A stretch of DNA of 64,000 nucleotides from Takakia lepidozioides (lineage: Eukaryota > Streptophyta > Takakiopsida > Takakiales > Takakiaceae), in the NCBI GenBank assembly GCA_030704615.1, contig CM060733.1:12896001-12960000 (forward strand), read 5' to 3'. A program made the translations under genes and the position numbers. Below are positions 11,518-22,633 of the stretch, one piece after another. The notes beneath the pieces are model-generated. The model did no database searches and was not told the origin of the DNA. It saw only the letters and a program-made list of their open reading frames with translations. Every line of letters starts with the position of its first letter. The stretch's first letter is position 1.

Positions 11518-14131
11518 TTAGCGATACTCTTGAGGCAGCCGGAACCCTGGGATGACAACTTTCTGGGTGAAGAGTGCCCCCGTTAGAGGCATCACGTTCC
11601 AATACATCGTTAAGTTGAAGTCAAGACCACGTAGATTATGACCCTGCACCAGAACAAGGCAACTGCAGATTTCAAATCTTATTGTTTGGTATAGTAATGA
11701 TTGAACGGTGTAGAGGCTTCCATCAGACCATAAATCTGGCATTCCTGAAACATCCCAACATGCACATTGGCTGAGAGCCATGGCAGTTGGTTACTACCAG
11801 TGTGATCCGAAGGGAAGAGGCTATACCTCACTGATCAATGCTACTACAGCATCACACACAGCATTACCTTTTTCTACATTCTAGCAACTACCGCCACTGG
11901 CTTTGCCAGTAAAATCGGGCTGTCTAGGCTATTACATTTTTCCAAGAATATGCATGTATGCCATGAGGGAAGTACACACTTACTTGATCAACAAAGCTGT
12001 ATTTATTGCGAGTACGACGCCAGATTTTGGCATCTTCTTTTTTCTCCACGATGTAATCCCACAGTGATATCTGCAGTGAAGGAACAGAGTACATAAAGAG
12101 AATGTACTCATAAGACGTTGTTTGCCGTAGACTTGTGGCCATTGACCCTGAGTAACTAACAGAGTAACTAAGAGAATAAGCATGGATATGTAAGTTCTGC
12201 ATTTACAGAATTCCACCTGATGATAGATGCAACGATAAGTTGATTAAATGTTTTAAATACACCAGATTTCAAACCTAGAGGGATACCAACTTCCCAAAAT
12301 GAAATCACTCCCCCTCTTTACTATTTCTGTACACCAGAGCAGAAGGCAGGAACATAAATACTGAAGACTGGGATTTAAGGTGTTGGCATTCCTCTGGGTC
12401 TGAAATCTGGTATAATTGGAACTATGGATTACTTTATTTACAGTCCATACATTATCAGGACGGCAGAAACATAATACTAAAGATGGGGTGCATGTACATC
12501 TTAGGGTGTTGGCATTCCTCCAAGACCTTAGCAATCTCATGACATATGGGACTCTAAGTTAATTGATTCAGAGTTTTAAATACACCAGAATCCACACCTA
12601 GAGGGATGCCAACACCCTAAAATAAAGTCACTCCCCAAGGGCAACATTTACATTATCATGGGTGGGATCCCTCAAGGACTTTAGCTATCTGATGACATAT
12701 GGGATGTTGAATGAGTTCTCAAAGTTGTATAACACACCTGATTTAGAGCGTTTGTTGGAGTTGCGTACTCAGCTGCTACGAACACAAAAAGCTACAGGAC
12801 CCACAGAAAAATTAGACATGGTCTCTATGTCAGGGTCCTTGTCTGGGTATGTCACCGTACTGGCAAACCTGTAACGTTCCGTTGAGGTGTATCACTGACC
12901 ATCACCTAGGAATCTTGGCTATGACGTAGCCTTGCCAGTCCCCACTGGATGCTGATCTTCCCCACCCACCAACATGGCTTGGCTCAAAAATTGCCATGGA
13001 ACTCGTGCAATTCCCAACATTCTCATTCAGATGTTTGACTTCCAAATTGAGGCCAGCATAAACTACGTACTGCTGCCCTCTCCCCTAGCAGAGAAGTGAT
13101 ACATGTGCCTGTGACTGGATTGGCACTTACACACAAGTGAGTAGAGAATAAACTTCAAGCAAGGACCATAGTACAGAGTAGCAAATCTGCAGGATGTTCA
13201 GGGATACCATACCTGCTTGGTATTCCATGTAAAAACTGATCTTAAATCTGCGGTAATGTTCAGAATCAGCTTCACCTGCATCAATCCTCTCGAAATGACT
13301 CGCTAGCCACAATGAAGCAGAGATAGTAGCCTTGCAGAGAAATCACCAGAATACAAACCAGACCAATGTGTATTATCACTACAGCTACAACCATTGCACT
13401 AGCATTTAGACTCCGCTTGATTGAATGGATACAACTAGAGCAGAACAACAGGGTAGATCACCATTTCGGCTGCTCCCAAAAGAGTAGAATTGACTGCAGA
13501 ATTAAATCCTTGAAGGGGTAACAGGGACTTCTACATCGATCCGAAAAGCAGAGGGAAATATATTATACCTCATCGTTTCCATTAGGCAACCTTTGAAAAG
13601 CTTCGGCGTGCAAAATCTGCCCACATTGTGCACACACGACCAAACCATGTCAGGCACAGTTCCATATTGTGGCGCAACCCTAAGATAGAGAGATCTCAGC
13701 CCAGATTGCGAAATCAGCTGAGAATAGAAACAGGACATAGAGACAGACAAGACGGCCCAGTAGAGGTCCTATGTAACCATTCCCTAGCCATCACTACCCC
13801 TGATATCATAGTCCCACCAGAATAAAACCCTTCCAATACTGGCATTGCCATCAGATTAGAGAGCAAAAATGTCGACTCCAGCAACGCTTTTCTACATGCA
13901 AGACCCTCTTTTCTCCTCCAATTGGATAATATCGATAATATCGCAGGTGCGAGAATTTACTTCACGGTCACACGGAAAAGAGCATAGTGAGAGAGAAACA
14001 AACACCTGTATATCAACTTGGGGCGACGCACGATGCAGAAAGTCGGAGAGCGAAGCTAAGGCACAAAGAGCTGCCAGAACAGTGACGCCTAGAGTGAGCA
14101 CCGTATTCGCCCTGAACATGTAGGAATGCAT
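11518..14131 (-). CDS. SPCS3: Signal peptidase complex subunit 3 (SPC22/23 type), six exons
   Basis: This is a non-catalytic subunit of the ER signal peptidase complex, a single-pass membrane protein with most of its mass in the ER lumen. Exons on the minus strand are 14131-14006, 13616-13569, 13275-13213, 13069-13019, 12070-11984 and 11643-11518, all with GT-AG borders and all phase 0. Together they encode 166 aa, close to the roughly 167 aa usual in plants. Exon 1 gives [20 protein letters not shown], a cytosolic start followed by the membrane anchor (about residues 9-28). Exon 2 gives [11 protein letters not shown], exon 3 [17 protein letters not shown], exon 5 [17 protein letters not shown] and NKYSFVDQ, and exon 6 [17 protein letters not shown] and [12 protein letters not shown]. 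These are family hallmarks in the correct order. The start was chosen because MHSYMFRAN matches the family N terminus, although the frame stays open upstream. Exon 4 ([16 protein letters not shown]) is the most divergent and its borders are the least certain; a CAG more at its 5' edge is possible. No disruption was seen. Confidence 0.95.
12098..12152 (-). repeat. LINE 3' tail in intron 4 of the signal peptidase gene
   Basis: The plus strand reads GAATGTACTCATAAGACGTT and then GTTTGCCGTAGACTTGTGGCC, the same roughly 50-bp tail as at 2995, 4494 and 55264. It lies 28 bp from the start of exon 5 on the intron side, between the 3' splice acceptor and the rest of the intron. Confidence 0.65.
12247..12715. 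repeat. Mixed direct and inverted repeat cluster (MITE-like) in intron 4
   Basis: GTTTTAAATACACCAGA.. followed by CCTAGAGGGAT.CCAAC occurs at about 12250-12285 and again at about 12573-12615. The same block appears inverted at about 12378-12415 (TGTTGGCATTCCTCTGGG..) and about 12507-12525. A GACATATGGGA block is directly repeated at about 12541 and about 12692. The arrangement suggests two related small inverted-repeat elements, one inserted beside or into the other. Confidence 0.5.
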
Positions 14132-15130
14132 CCTTCCAACCTCTCTGCCCTCGTCTTTGCCTCCCTTCTCTCGCTTTCTCAGGAAGTCACAGAAACCCCC
14201 CTTCCCCTCCCCCCCCCCCCCCCCCCCCCACAAAGCAACGCGCCCTTCCCTCAGTATGGAAAGCTTATTCTCGACAGGGGACAAACAGCCTAGCTCGCAC
14301 AATCCCGGCAGCGCATCAACTTGCACAATCCTACATCCCCGCCTCCCCAAGACCTGCTTCTTGATTCACCCAAAGCCCTGCACTTCCCAAATCTATGGCC
14401 TCTGCTCTGCTATGGATCTACCCCACCACAAACTATCCCTAATAACGCTACGCTCGATTGCTTGCCGGCCTGTCTCTCTCCCTCGGCTTTGGAAAGCGTC
14501 GAACACAAGTTCTGTCTTCCACGGCGGCTGGTCACAGATCCCGTCACCGTGGACGGTGATGGATGATGAACGGAGAAGACACTCCACATTCGTCACCGTT
14601 CATGAGAAGCGATTCACGGCCATGGCTGCCATCATCCGTGGCCGTGACCTTGGGGAAATGTCTGGAGTTACTAAGTTATGCCAAAACAAAAAGTGTAAAT
14701 GATTCCTGTTCTCGCTCTGCCCGAGAAAAAATGAATGTGTGGACACTGCCCGAAGGGAAATAGATGAATTGTACAAATACAAAGTCACTGGTAAATCCTT
14801 CGTCCACTGTAGGAGTTCAAATGTTTTTTTTTTTTTGTAAAAGGGAAACACCTGGCCCCAGCGACAGAGCATGTTGGTAGAACAAAAATGAGGATTGTAT
14901 AGAAGCTCTCAAGCTCAGTATGACATTAGCCCTCTAGCTAGCCTTCTGATTTTTTCTATCCCATAAAGCTTGCCCAACTGCATCCTTAGGTCTTCCATGT
15001 GACCCATCAATCAATCCCCATAGGTTTTTGTCTAGAAGAAGGATTGGTACTTGATTCCATTGAACCGTTCTTCTACTCGCCATTAAGTCTTTCCTTCTCA
15101 CTATCTTAGACTTTGGTTCTTGCATTTGTG
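14132..15130. other. Upstream region of the signal peptidase gene
   Basis: This stretch includes a run of about 22 C (14208-14229). A 181-codon open frame at 14157-14702 (+) lies head to head with the signal peptidase gene. That frame has low-complexity Pro/Ser-rich content, no recognised domain and runs through the poly-C tract, so it is not called as a gene. The region probably holds the promoter of the minus-strand gene. Confidence 0.35.
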
Positions 15131-15434
15131 AAGGAACCTTCGGTTCCGGTTCCACAATTATTTCAAGAGACGGTTCCGGATCCGATTCCGGTTTTTATTA
15201 TTATTGAGCCGGTTCCAGTCGGGTTCCGGATCCAACTTTTAAACATGGGGGCGGTTCCGGTTACCGGTTAGTTGTTGATAAAAACCACGGTTCCGGTTAG
15301 GTTCCGGTTCTTTTTTTAAATATATTTTTAATTTAATTAGATTTAAAATATTTTATCAGTCCGGGAGATTAAATAGCAATGTATTCACATATTTGAACTA
15401 AAATCCAACGATTTTATTAATTTTCACTAACACC

Positions 15435-15467
<33 letters not shown>

Positions 15468-15954
15468 AAATAAACTGGTAGAAGAAAATGGATAACATTT
15501 TATGGGTTGAAATTACTATTCAGCTATCTGGCAAGTATTGGCATCTTCTAACATTTTCATTAATGAACTTACCCATGATATCATGGAGCTGGAGATTGAA
15601 CCCAAGATCTCATGGCATTGAAGCATTGAACATAGAATGTCATGGCCTTCAAGCATTGAACCCAGGATCTCATGGAGCTTAAGAGCATTAAAGAAGTTTT
15701 TCCATGGGGCCACGGGCTCTCTAGGTTATGCCATGTTATGCCAAGGGCCCACCAAGAGTTCAAGAACCTGAACCTGTTTTTATCCCCATTCACCCTGGTT
15801 CTCCGGTTCTCATACCCAGCAGAACCGCCGGTTCGGGTGCCAATCCCCATTGGCAGGTTCCGGTTCCGGATCAGCAGGAATGGGCCCGGTTCCGGTTAAC
15901 CTGAACCTAAACTGGCGGTTAACCTGGTCCCAGCGGGTAACCGCCCAACACTGC
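15131..15954. mobile_element. Truncated hAT-like element, right end at 15954
   Basis: CCGGTT-rich DNA lies at 15138-15310 and 15780-15930. The right end reads ..CGCCCAACACTG, the reverse complement of CAGTGTTGGGCG, and matches the family terminus seen at 7638, 18481 and 49232. A 29-A run lies at 15435-15463. Roughly 35-bp direct repeats (GAACCCA.GATCTCATGG / AGCATTGAAC) lie at about 15593-15690. No left terminus was found. The right end abuts internal sequence of a copia-type element. Confidence 0.5.
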
Positions 15955-16110
15955 TTTATACTTAACAATTAGCAAACTCACAAACTTTCACTGATGACTG
16001 GCCGTGGACCAAATTGCTTTGGCTAGAAGCTCCCTTTTATCACCTCTTCGCTTCCACCTCCTAGCACCTCCTCTATCTAGCATGAAACTGCAGCCACCTT
16101 CTAGCAACTA

Positions 16111-16436
16111 GGCTCTGATACCATGTAGAAAAATAAGCCTGGGACCTGAAAAAATGCTTTGTGAATAGAAGCTCACCACCCAACCTTAAAACAACGACTC
16201 TATGGTTCACCCCCGAGCTTCTTATATAGTTCCAGCTAGGCTAAAAGCAATCTATAAAAGACTTGCTTTTTTACACCTACTTTTCCTATATACAAAGTAG
16301 TCCCACAATGGACTTACTTTTCCTTTAATTAAAAGCATCTCCAAACATAGAGTTACTTTTAATGTGTCTATCTTTGTTTGTTAGTCAAGTTGTAGATTTG
16401 TTGAATATGGAGCTGTTATTCCAACATACAAATCAG
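16111..16436 (-). mobile_element. Ty1/copia-type 5' LTR with primer-binding site
   Basis: On the minus strand an LTR of 313 bp (16436 to 16124) begins TGTTGGAATAACAGC and ends TTTTTCTACA, giving the TG..CA borders. It is followed at once by TGGTATCAGAGCC, the standard plant initiator-Met-tRNA primer-binding site (16123-16111). A TATA-like CTATATAAGAAG lies inside the LTR. Only about 150 bp of possible internal sequence follows (to about 15955) before the hAT-like end, so the body of the element is missing and no second LTR was seen. Confidence 0.8.
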
Positions 16437-18480
16437 CCCTTAATAATGAGAGGAGAAAATAACCTCTTTCACAGTAACCTCGCCATGAAGGCGTAGAAAT
16501 GCTTTGCTTATTGAGCTCGACTGCTTGTGGAGCTAGCTTGCCTCTTCATTTGAGCTCCATGCACTATGATAGCTATGACACCTATGACACCCAGTAAGAT
16601 AAATTGAATTGTCCTCAGTAGGTGGATATGGCACTCTTGAAGAGTTAATTTATAGACTTGGAGGTTGTTGCAATATGATAGTGAGTATGGATCAGGGGAT
16701 TTGCCTTTGCAGACCCTCTAAGCCTCACTTATAAGGGTCATTTGAACTAACCTTTATTATGTTGTCGCAATGTCCGAGAAGTTTGGGCTTGTCCATGTTC
16801 TAGCTATTGGCATCGAGGTTGGATAATATAGCATGTGCGCAGGATACGACGTTGGCAGCGTGCTCACTCAAGCAGAAGAGAATCCTTCGTATATTCCTCA
16901 AGTTTCATTGTGGCGAAACAAGATTGTGCTGACACCAGATTGAATTGTGAAACTATTCCAAATGTATGCTCATGTGAGCACAAGCCATCTAATTTTTGGT
17001 GAAACTCTTGGGTGAAACCTTGGTTTTTCTTTTCTTTTTTCTTGTTCCAATTTTTTTTTTAAATAAAATTTTATAAAATTTTGGTTTTGGGTAAGAACAT
17101 GGCCAAAATTACCCAAGTTTCGCTGGCAAAACCTGCCCGGAATATTATACGGATTTATTTTTTTGATGTTACTAGAATTTTCTAAGTAACTTGGTCGGTT
17201 TTATCCAATAACTTGGTTTTTTTCCCTTCTATTTTATTTTTAAATTCTTCAAAACAAACAATGCCAAAATTACACTGAGTTTAGTTGGCCATGGCATTAC
17301 GAGGGCTCGCGGAGGAGAAAATGTGTTGAATGTGGATAGAGACAAAGGTACTATTGTGGTGTATGTGGAGATTTCCCTTGTTGTTTGGGACACTACTTTG
17401 CTACATGTCACAACTACCTTCGAAGACTTGTAAGTGCGACGTGAAGGCCTAACTACTAATATTGATTGATGTGGCATACTGCAGAGATCTTGGGACTGTG
17501 CATGACGAGGGGGTGAGCTCGTCCGAAAAATCTAACAATGTGGTTTATCTCTGTCTTTGCATGAACACATTGGTTTGCATGTTCATGTTGATTTTACCAT
17601 GGAAAATATCATATTAGAGTGGTGCTTGTTTTGTTTTTGATAGTTTATTTAATTTGTAGGAGTCACTTGGCGTGTCAATCTTATCCCCTCTGTTTTGTGT
17701 GGCTATGTTGGGTAGGTTTGCTGGTTTTGCAGCTTGTATTTTCAGGACTACAATAGGAGCTGTAGCAATGACATGAGAAGAATTGGCATAGCGGACAGGG
17801 AGCTACAGCCATGACAGGAGCTACAACTATGACCTCAGGCTTTCACATGTAGATGATGAGCAGCAGCAGCTATGAGATGAGCTAGAGCAATGACATGGTC
17901 TCATAGTTGCTTGGGAAGCCTTACTAACTGTTTGTTTTGCTTGTTTGTTTCAAAATTTTGTTTCTTTGCTTGCTCTTTCCTTTTGTTGGTCGTGCCTATA
18001 GGTGATAGCCAAGCAGGGGTGCAAACAAGGATGGGGCATTCCCCTGCGGAAATTCCCCCTCCTTGTATGTATGTGTCGGCTCCCAATGGGGCAGAACCAG
18101 CTTGGGTTCGAATTCCACTCACACAATCATGTATGAGGGGTCTCTGTGGGGCTGTTGGGCTGATACAAAGGTAGATGGGGGCTGCTATTGCTGATGTAGG
18201 CTGGTTCTGGTGGGTTTGTGATGGAAGACTGGGATCCAAGACCTGCTGGTGTTGTCAATCCTAGGACAGAGGTTGATCTGGGCTGCAAAACAGGCCGGGA
18301 TGTTGGGTGCGGAGCTGCCAATGGGGCACATAGAATGACATAGAGCATGTTTCTGGGTCTACAAAGCAACACAATCACTCCCTAAAACCGTCAAATTGGG
18401 ACCTCCTTACCAAAATGTCCAAAAAGCCAAAATGACCACCCCCCGTGTTGACCATTGGTATGCATTCACTCGGTTTTTAC
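16437..18480. other. Intergenic, no recognised gene
   Basis: AT-rich low-complexity sequence lies near 17035-17245, and degenerate repeats of GGAGCTACAGC.ATGAC at about 17755-17900. A possible box B (TTGGGTTCGAATTCC) at about 18100 lacks a convincing box A at the usual distance. No protein homology was recognised. Confidence 0.35.
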
Positions 18481-19294
18481 CAGTGTTGGCCGGGTACCAT
18501 GTTTTGAGCCCTCTTCCGGTCCTGGTTATGGCTATTCTTTGAAAAAAATGGATGGTCGGGGCAGGATATACCAATAGGTTTGAAAACCATCTCGGTTGCA
18601 GGTTCTCATTAAACACCTGAATTTTTTTTTATCCGGTTCTCAATCTACCAGTTATACCATCTTGAAAAATGTCGGTTCCGTGGTACCGGTTATGGGATTC
18701 GTCCATTTTTATTTTTTAATTTTTTCTAGCATTTTTGTGTATGTGTGTAAAACTACACAAGAGGGCTGTGGCCTGGTGATAAGCCAATGTGGCCTATGGG
18801 TTTGGGTCTAGGTCTAGGTGGGGTATTTCAACCCATGTCGTCTATCTCTCTGCCAGGCTTGGGGGCTCTGCCCCTGTAATATGCTTACAACTTACAACTG
18901 TAGTTTAAGCCAAATCCCAAATAATTAATTTCCTATCTACTTAGACATTCTCAATGTTGTGCACCTAATCTCCCCAACCATTGTAATCGTGTTGTTCCTA
19001 GTAAGACATAACATTCCACTCAGGATCTGTCCATTTTATGTTCTTAACTATCATCACCAACCCCTACACCGTATTATCTAGAACCGCCATATTTGCTCCG
19101 GATCTTGCTCCGGGTATAACACCCTTACAATCACAATGCTGGTTCTCTAGCCGGTTAGGAAGCTCAATGGCTTTCGCCGGTTCCTTTCCATAACCGGTTC
19201 CTACGGGGGCTGCATTTTCCGGTTATGCATATGTGCATAACCGGCAAATAACCGCCGGATATGCATGTCGAGATGTCATACCCGGCCAACATTG
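18481..19294. mobile_element. Non-autonomous hAT-like transposon (complete, 814 bp)
   Basis: The left terminus CAGTGTTGGCCGGGTA and the inverted right terminus CAATGTTGGCCGGGTA differ at one of 16 positions. The flanks are GTTTTTAC on the left and GTTTTTTAC on the right, an 8-bp target duplication apart from one T. An 8-bp duplication and a CAGTG-type inverted repeat are hallmarks of the hAT superfamily. Subterminal DNA is rich in CCGGTT/AACCGG motifs. No transposase frame is present, so it would need one supplied in trans. Confidence 0.85.
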
Positions 19295-19554
19295 GTTTTT
19301 TACCCAACTTGGATAATTATTGTCTTGTTGGATGGGATACCGTGGCCCGGATGAAGGCCTCGATCTCACAGGTCCATCAGCCTTCATCCCTACATCCAAA
19401 ACTGAAATTACAAAATCCTTGTTTTTTTGGTTGCAGAGGGCCCAAAAATGGGTCCCACTGGGGGCCATTTGTGGTGACTGAGAAGAAGGTCGAGGACCAA
19501 GGAGTTATTTAATTTAGACGTTTTTTTTGTTTTGTTTGTTTTGTTTTGTATATT

Positions 19555-19835
19555 TGAGATGTCCCAAAACGCGGGCCAGCCTTGGTGCTTGGTAGCATTG
19601 GAAAGCCCTCGGCGAGGAGGGGGTGCACGGGCTTGGTCTCACGATTGTTGGACCTACGGTGTGGGAGATGTGGAATTTCAAGTACTTTGGGTCGTTGGAA
19701 ATTCATGAAAAATTAAATTGCAAAGTGGGCTTTCCTGGCACAATGATCCTAGCCTCGACAGGAGAGATATCAAGGAAAAGGTCTCCGGTTCAAATCAGGT
19801 CGTAGATTCCGTGGAAAAAAAATGATTAGACTTGG
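19555..19835 (+). repeat. Dispersed SINE-like repeat, copy 1
   Basis: This unit runs from GAGATGTCCCAAA.. through CTTGGTCTCA.GATT.TTGGA and GGAGAGATATCAAGG to GGTCTCCGGTTCAAATC, then ends in an A-rich run before ATGATTAGA. Copies lie at 19940, 42072 and 43320. The 3' part has a tRNA-like T-arm/box B (GGTTCAAATC), with TAGCCTCGACAGG as a possible box A. The rest of the unit is not tRNA-like, so the class is uncertain. Confidence 0.55.
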
Positions 19836-19939
19836 ATGACTTAGATGACATTGGACACTTGGGCCAACGGCAGAGACTACCCTAGAGGTCGCACTTGGGC
19901 CTCAACATAGGAGATTGCAGTTGGGGACATCTGCAGTTG

Positions 19940-20130
19940 GGAGTGCACGGGCTTGGTCTCATGATTTTTGGACCTGCGGTGTTAGGAGATGTGGAATTCC
20001 AAGTACTTTTGGTCGCTGAAAATTCACAAAAAATAGCAAAAATGGCAAAGTGGGCATTCCTTGGACAAATGGAGAGATATCAAGGCAAAGGTCTCGGGTT
20101 CAAATCTGGTCGTAGGCTATGTGGAAAAAT
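19940..20130 (+). repeat. Dispersed SINE-like repeat, copy 2 (shorter)
   Basis: Shares CACGGGCTTGGTCTCA, GGAGATGTGGAATTCCAAG, GGCAAAGTGGGCATTC and GGTTCAAATCTGGTCGTAGG with copies 1 and 4. Between copies 1 and 2, and after copy 2, lie fragments of the CACTTGGGCCAAC / ACAGGCTACCCTAG motifs that form the array at 42296-43270. Confidence 0.55.
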
Positions 20131-20625
20131 ACTTACTTAGATGACATTCGACACTTGGGCCAACAGCACAGGCTACCCTAGTTCTTATGACTAGATACGA
20201 CCAAGGGTTGGGGTTTTGCAGGATGTAACCGGATTGCCCTTGAAATTTACAGAGCCCTGCACGATAGGTAAGGCAGCTTTTGTCCGGGCAGATCTATTTG
20301 TCTCACGGAGATATTCCGATTTTTCTGGTTAGGGGTGAGTTTTGTCAAAAAATAAATAAAAATAGTCAAACTTACCCACTTGGCGCTTAGGGGTTTAACA
20401 TTTATCGGTAGCCATTCATGGTGAAGAGGCGCGATAATATAGCCGAGGCTTGCGAGTCTGTGGGCAACAGTCAACCTTCGCATCTCACCAAATGGATTTG
20501 CCTAGTATCCATCGGATCAGTGGGTGGCAAGCGGGCAAAACTACAGTGGGAGCACGAGAATTGCCAGATATTGTAAACCCACAAAGCGATTCTCCCTTGT
20601 TTTCATTGCAAAGCAAGGAGAAGCA

Positions 20626-21126
20626 ATGGTGGTTTTGACATCGGATGTGTGTGATGCTCACGAGCAGCATCTGGAATCAGGCCAGCTGCGAGTGCTGAGC
20701 CCCGGTGTCTTCCAGGCCTTTGGCCGCCACCGAATATTTTCGGGCAAAGTTGTGACTGTCAAAGTGTTTGAGGACAATGTTCTTGTGAGAAGAGCCCTTG
20801 AAGAGCCAGGAGCAGGGAAAATTCTGGTCGTTGATGGCGGAGGCAGCTTGAGGACTGCCTTGGTAGGGGGCAATGTTGCGAAGCTTGGGGAAACTCAAGG
20901 GTGGGCTGGGATTATAATCAATGGATGCGTCCGGGATGTGGACGAGATCAACGAGTGCAATCTTGGGGTTAGAGCTCTCGCCCCCTGTCCTGTGAAGAGC
21001 AAGAAGAAAGGGCAAGGTGAGATGAATGTTGCGGTCGTGGTGGCAGGCGTTCGTATCAACCCTGGTGATTCGTGCTATGTGGACAATGATGGGATCCTCG
21101 TGTCCTCGGTCGTGCTTGAGGTGTAA
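20626..21126 (+). CDS. RraA-like / HMG-aldolase-fold protein
   Basis: A single-exon gene for 166 aa. Plant homologues belong to the family shared by bacterial RraA (a protein inhibitor of RNase E) and class II 4-hydroxy-4-methyl-2-oxoglutarate aldolase. The family forms trimers or hexamers, and some members are metal-dependent pyruvate-releasing aldolases. Visible motifs are TSDVCDA at residues 5-11, VVDGGGS at 68-74, LVGGNVAKLG at 79-88, the active-site Arg-Asp in NGCVRDVDEI (R103, D104) and YVDNDGILV near the C terminus. The ATG at 20626 is preferred over an in-frame ATG at 20524 because family members begin just before the TSDVCDA block and the context is strong (G at -3, G at +4). The extra 34 residues upstream are Ser/Arg/Lys-bearing and could in principle be an organelle-targeting extension. 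Length and motifs are complete. Whether it acts as an aldolase or as an RraA-like regulator cannot be told from sequence. Confidence 0.95.
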   Translation: MVVLTSDVCDAHEQHLESGQLRVLSPGVFQAFGRHRIFSGKVVTVKVFEDNVLVRRALEEPGAGKILVVDGGGSLRTALVGGNVAKLGETQGWAGIIINGCVRDVDEINECNLGVRALAPCPVKSKKKGQGEMNVAVVVAGVRINPGDSCYVDNDGILVSSVVLEV

Positions 21127-22633
21127 CATCTGCAGAGAGAATCTTCGAGCTTGGTAGAGATCATGGAATCAGTGCTCTTCCAAGTGATTGTACCACAATT
21201 TCCTAGAGCGCGAATCTATGTCGTTGGTAGTTTATCAAGTCTACTTTGCAAAATTATTCTGCTATTGTATGTAATTACCTTAAGGCGAGCATAGATACCC
21301 TGTGAGAGATTCCAGGAATGGTGGGAAGGAGCTATATGAAGGCACATAATTCTTCGTCTCTAAGATGGCAAACTGAAAAACTCGGGGAATTCGGGTTGGT
21401 GGAATCAGTGATGTACGTGGAGCTCCAGATTCTGCTTAGTACTTATGGTGATTTTCTTCCAATTTTCTGATGGCCGTCGGGGAAGCCCGGGGTGGGGGGT
21501 GATGCTGTTAGTTCAACGACTTCCTGTTGGGCTTTTGAATTCCTGGGTGTGATTGGCATAATAAGTGTCATGATTGAAAGCTTGGCTACATGAAGAAGGC
21601 TCCACCTGTTCTTGTTTGGGGTGTGAGGATTCTTTTCAGTAGTCATTGTGGTTCCAAGTCATCCGAGGTGACTTCGTCGCGTGCAAAGTCAGGTGATGTA
21701 TCAGTTTGTGCTGTGGTGCAGCTGAAGAAATTCGCTCTTGTACATGCAGATTTCTACAAAACATTGCAGCCAGCACCAGGTACCCTTAATATGCTGTGGA
21801 TTGGGAGTTGGGCACACCCAAATAGGTTCCATTAGAATGCATATTCTGGAGTTATTTCACGCATCCCAAGAGTGTTGCAAGCCCTCACAGTATTTGGTAA
21901 TGGCCTCCATTCCGTTTCCTCCCATCCCCCTCCCTCCTCTCCTGCCACTGCCACATCATGCAAGTACAGGCTAATGTGTACATGTTTCACCTAAGTAGGA
22001 TCGGGAAATTTCAGCTCGTGGCATTCACCATAATAGCTTCAGCTTCTTCCTGTATGTGGTAACTTGTAAGGCACTGAAATGCATCCCCGACAATCCCTTG
22101 TGCATAGCAACATCATCTCAGTTTCTTGAGTATAAGTTTGCTCATTCCATGGGATCAAATGTACAGGAATAATTGAATATTGGCCCAGTTTGATTAAGTT
22201 GTAATGTCAGTGGGAGTGTCTGTCTCTTTATTTAGTCCGGTTGAGATTGTTTGATAACATGCAATCTCTGCTACCTTGTAGGGATAAGAAATATTTTCGC
22301 AAAAGTACAATCTTGCCACAGGACACTGAGGTTGTAACATGTCCAAGTAAAACCAACAGAGAAATGGTAAAGTCAGGAACGATACAGTATTCAATTATAA
22401 GCAATTGTTGACATAATAGTGCTATTGCGTGGTCGGAAGTCGCCAACTGATGATCATGAGCTTGAAGAATTTTGACCAAAGGATTGAGGATGATGCTTAT
22501 TGGCAATTTTCATTCTTGAGATGTTTGAATAGCGAATTCTGACACTAAGCTCCTTGTTTGTCAATGATCACACCGTGGTCTGGCTAAGCCCAGCTATAAA
22601 TTGCCCTGCGGTAGTCATATTAACCAGAAATGA
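21127..22633. other. Intergenic between the RraA-like and secreted-protein genes
   Basis: The two genes converge here, so this stretch includes both 3' untranslated regions. No further gene, repeat or RNA was recognised. Confidence 0.4.

Noticed and set aside
14157-14702. 181-codon plus-strand frame upstream of the signal peptidase gene
   Set aside because: It crosses a 22-C homopolymer, is Pro/Ser low-complexity, has no recognised domain and lies in the expected promoter of the opposite gene.
20524-20625. 34-residue N-terminal extension of the RraA-like protein
   Set aside because: Family members start at the downstream Met just before the TSDVCDA block, and that ATG has the better context.
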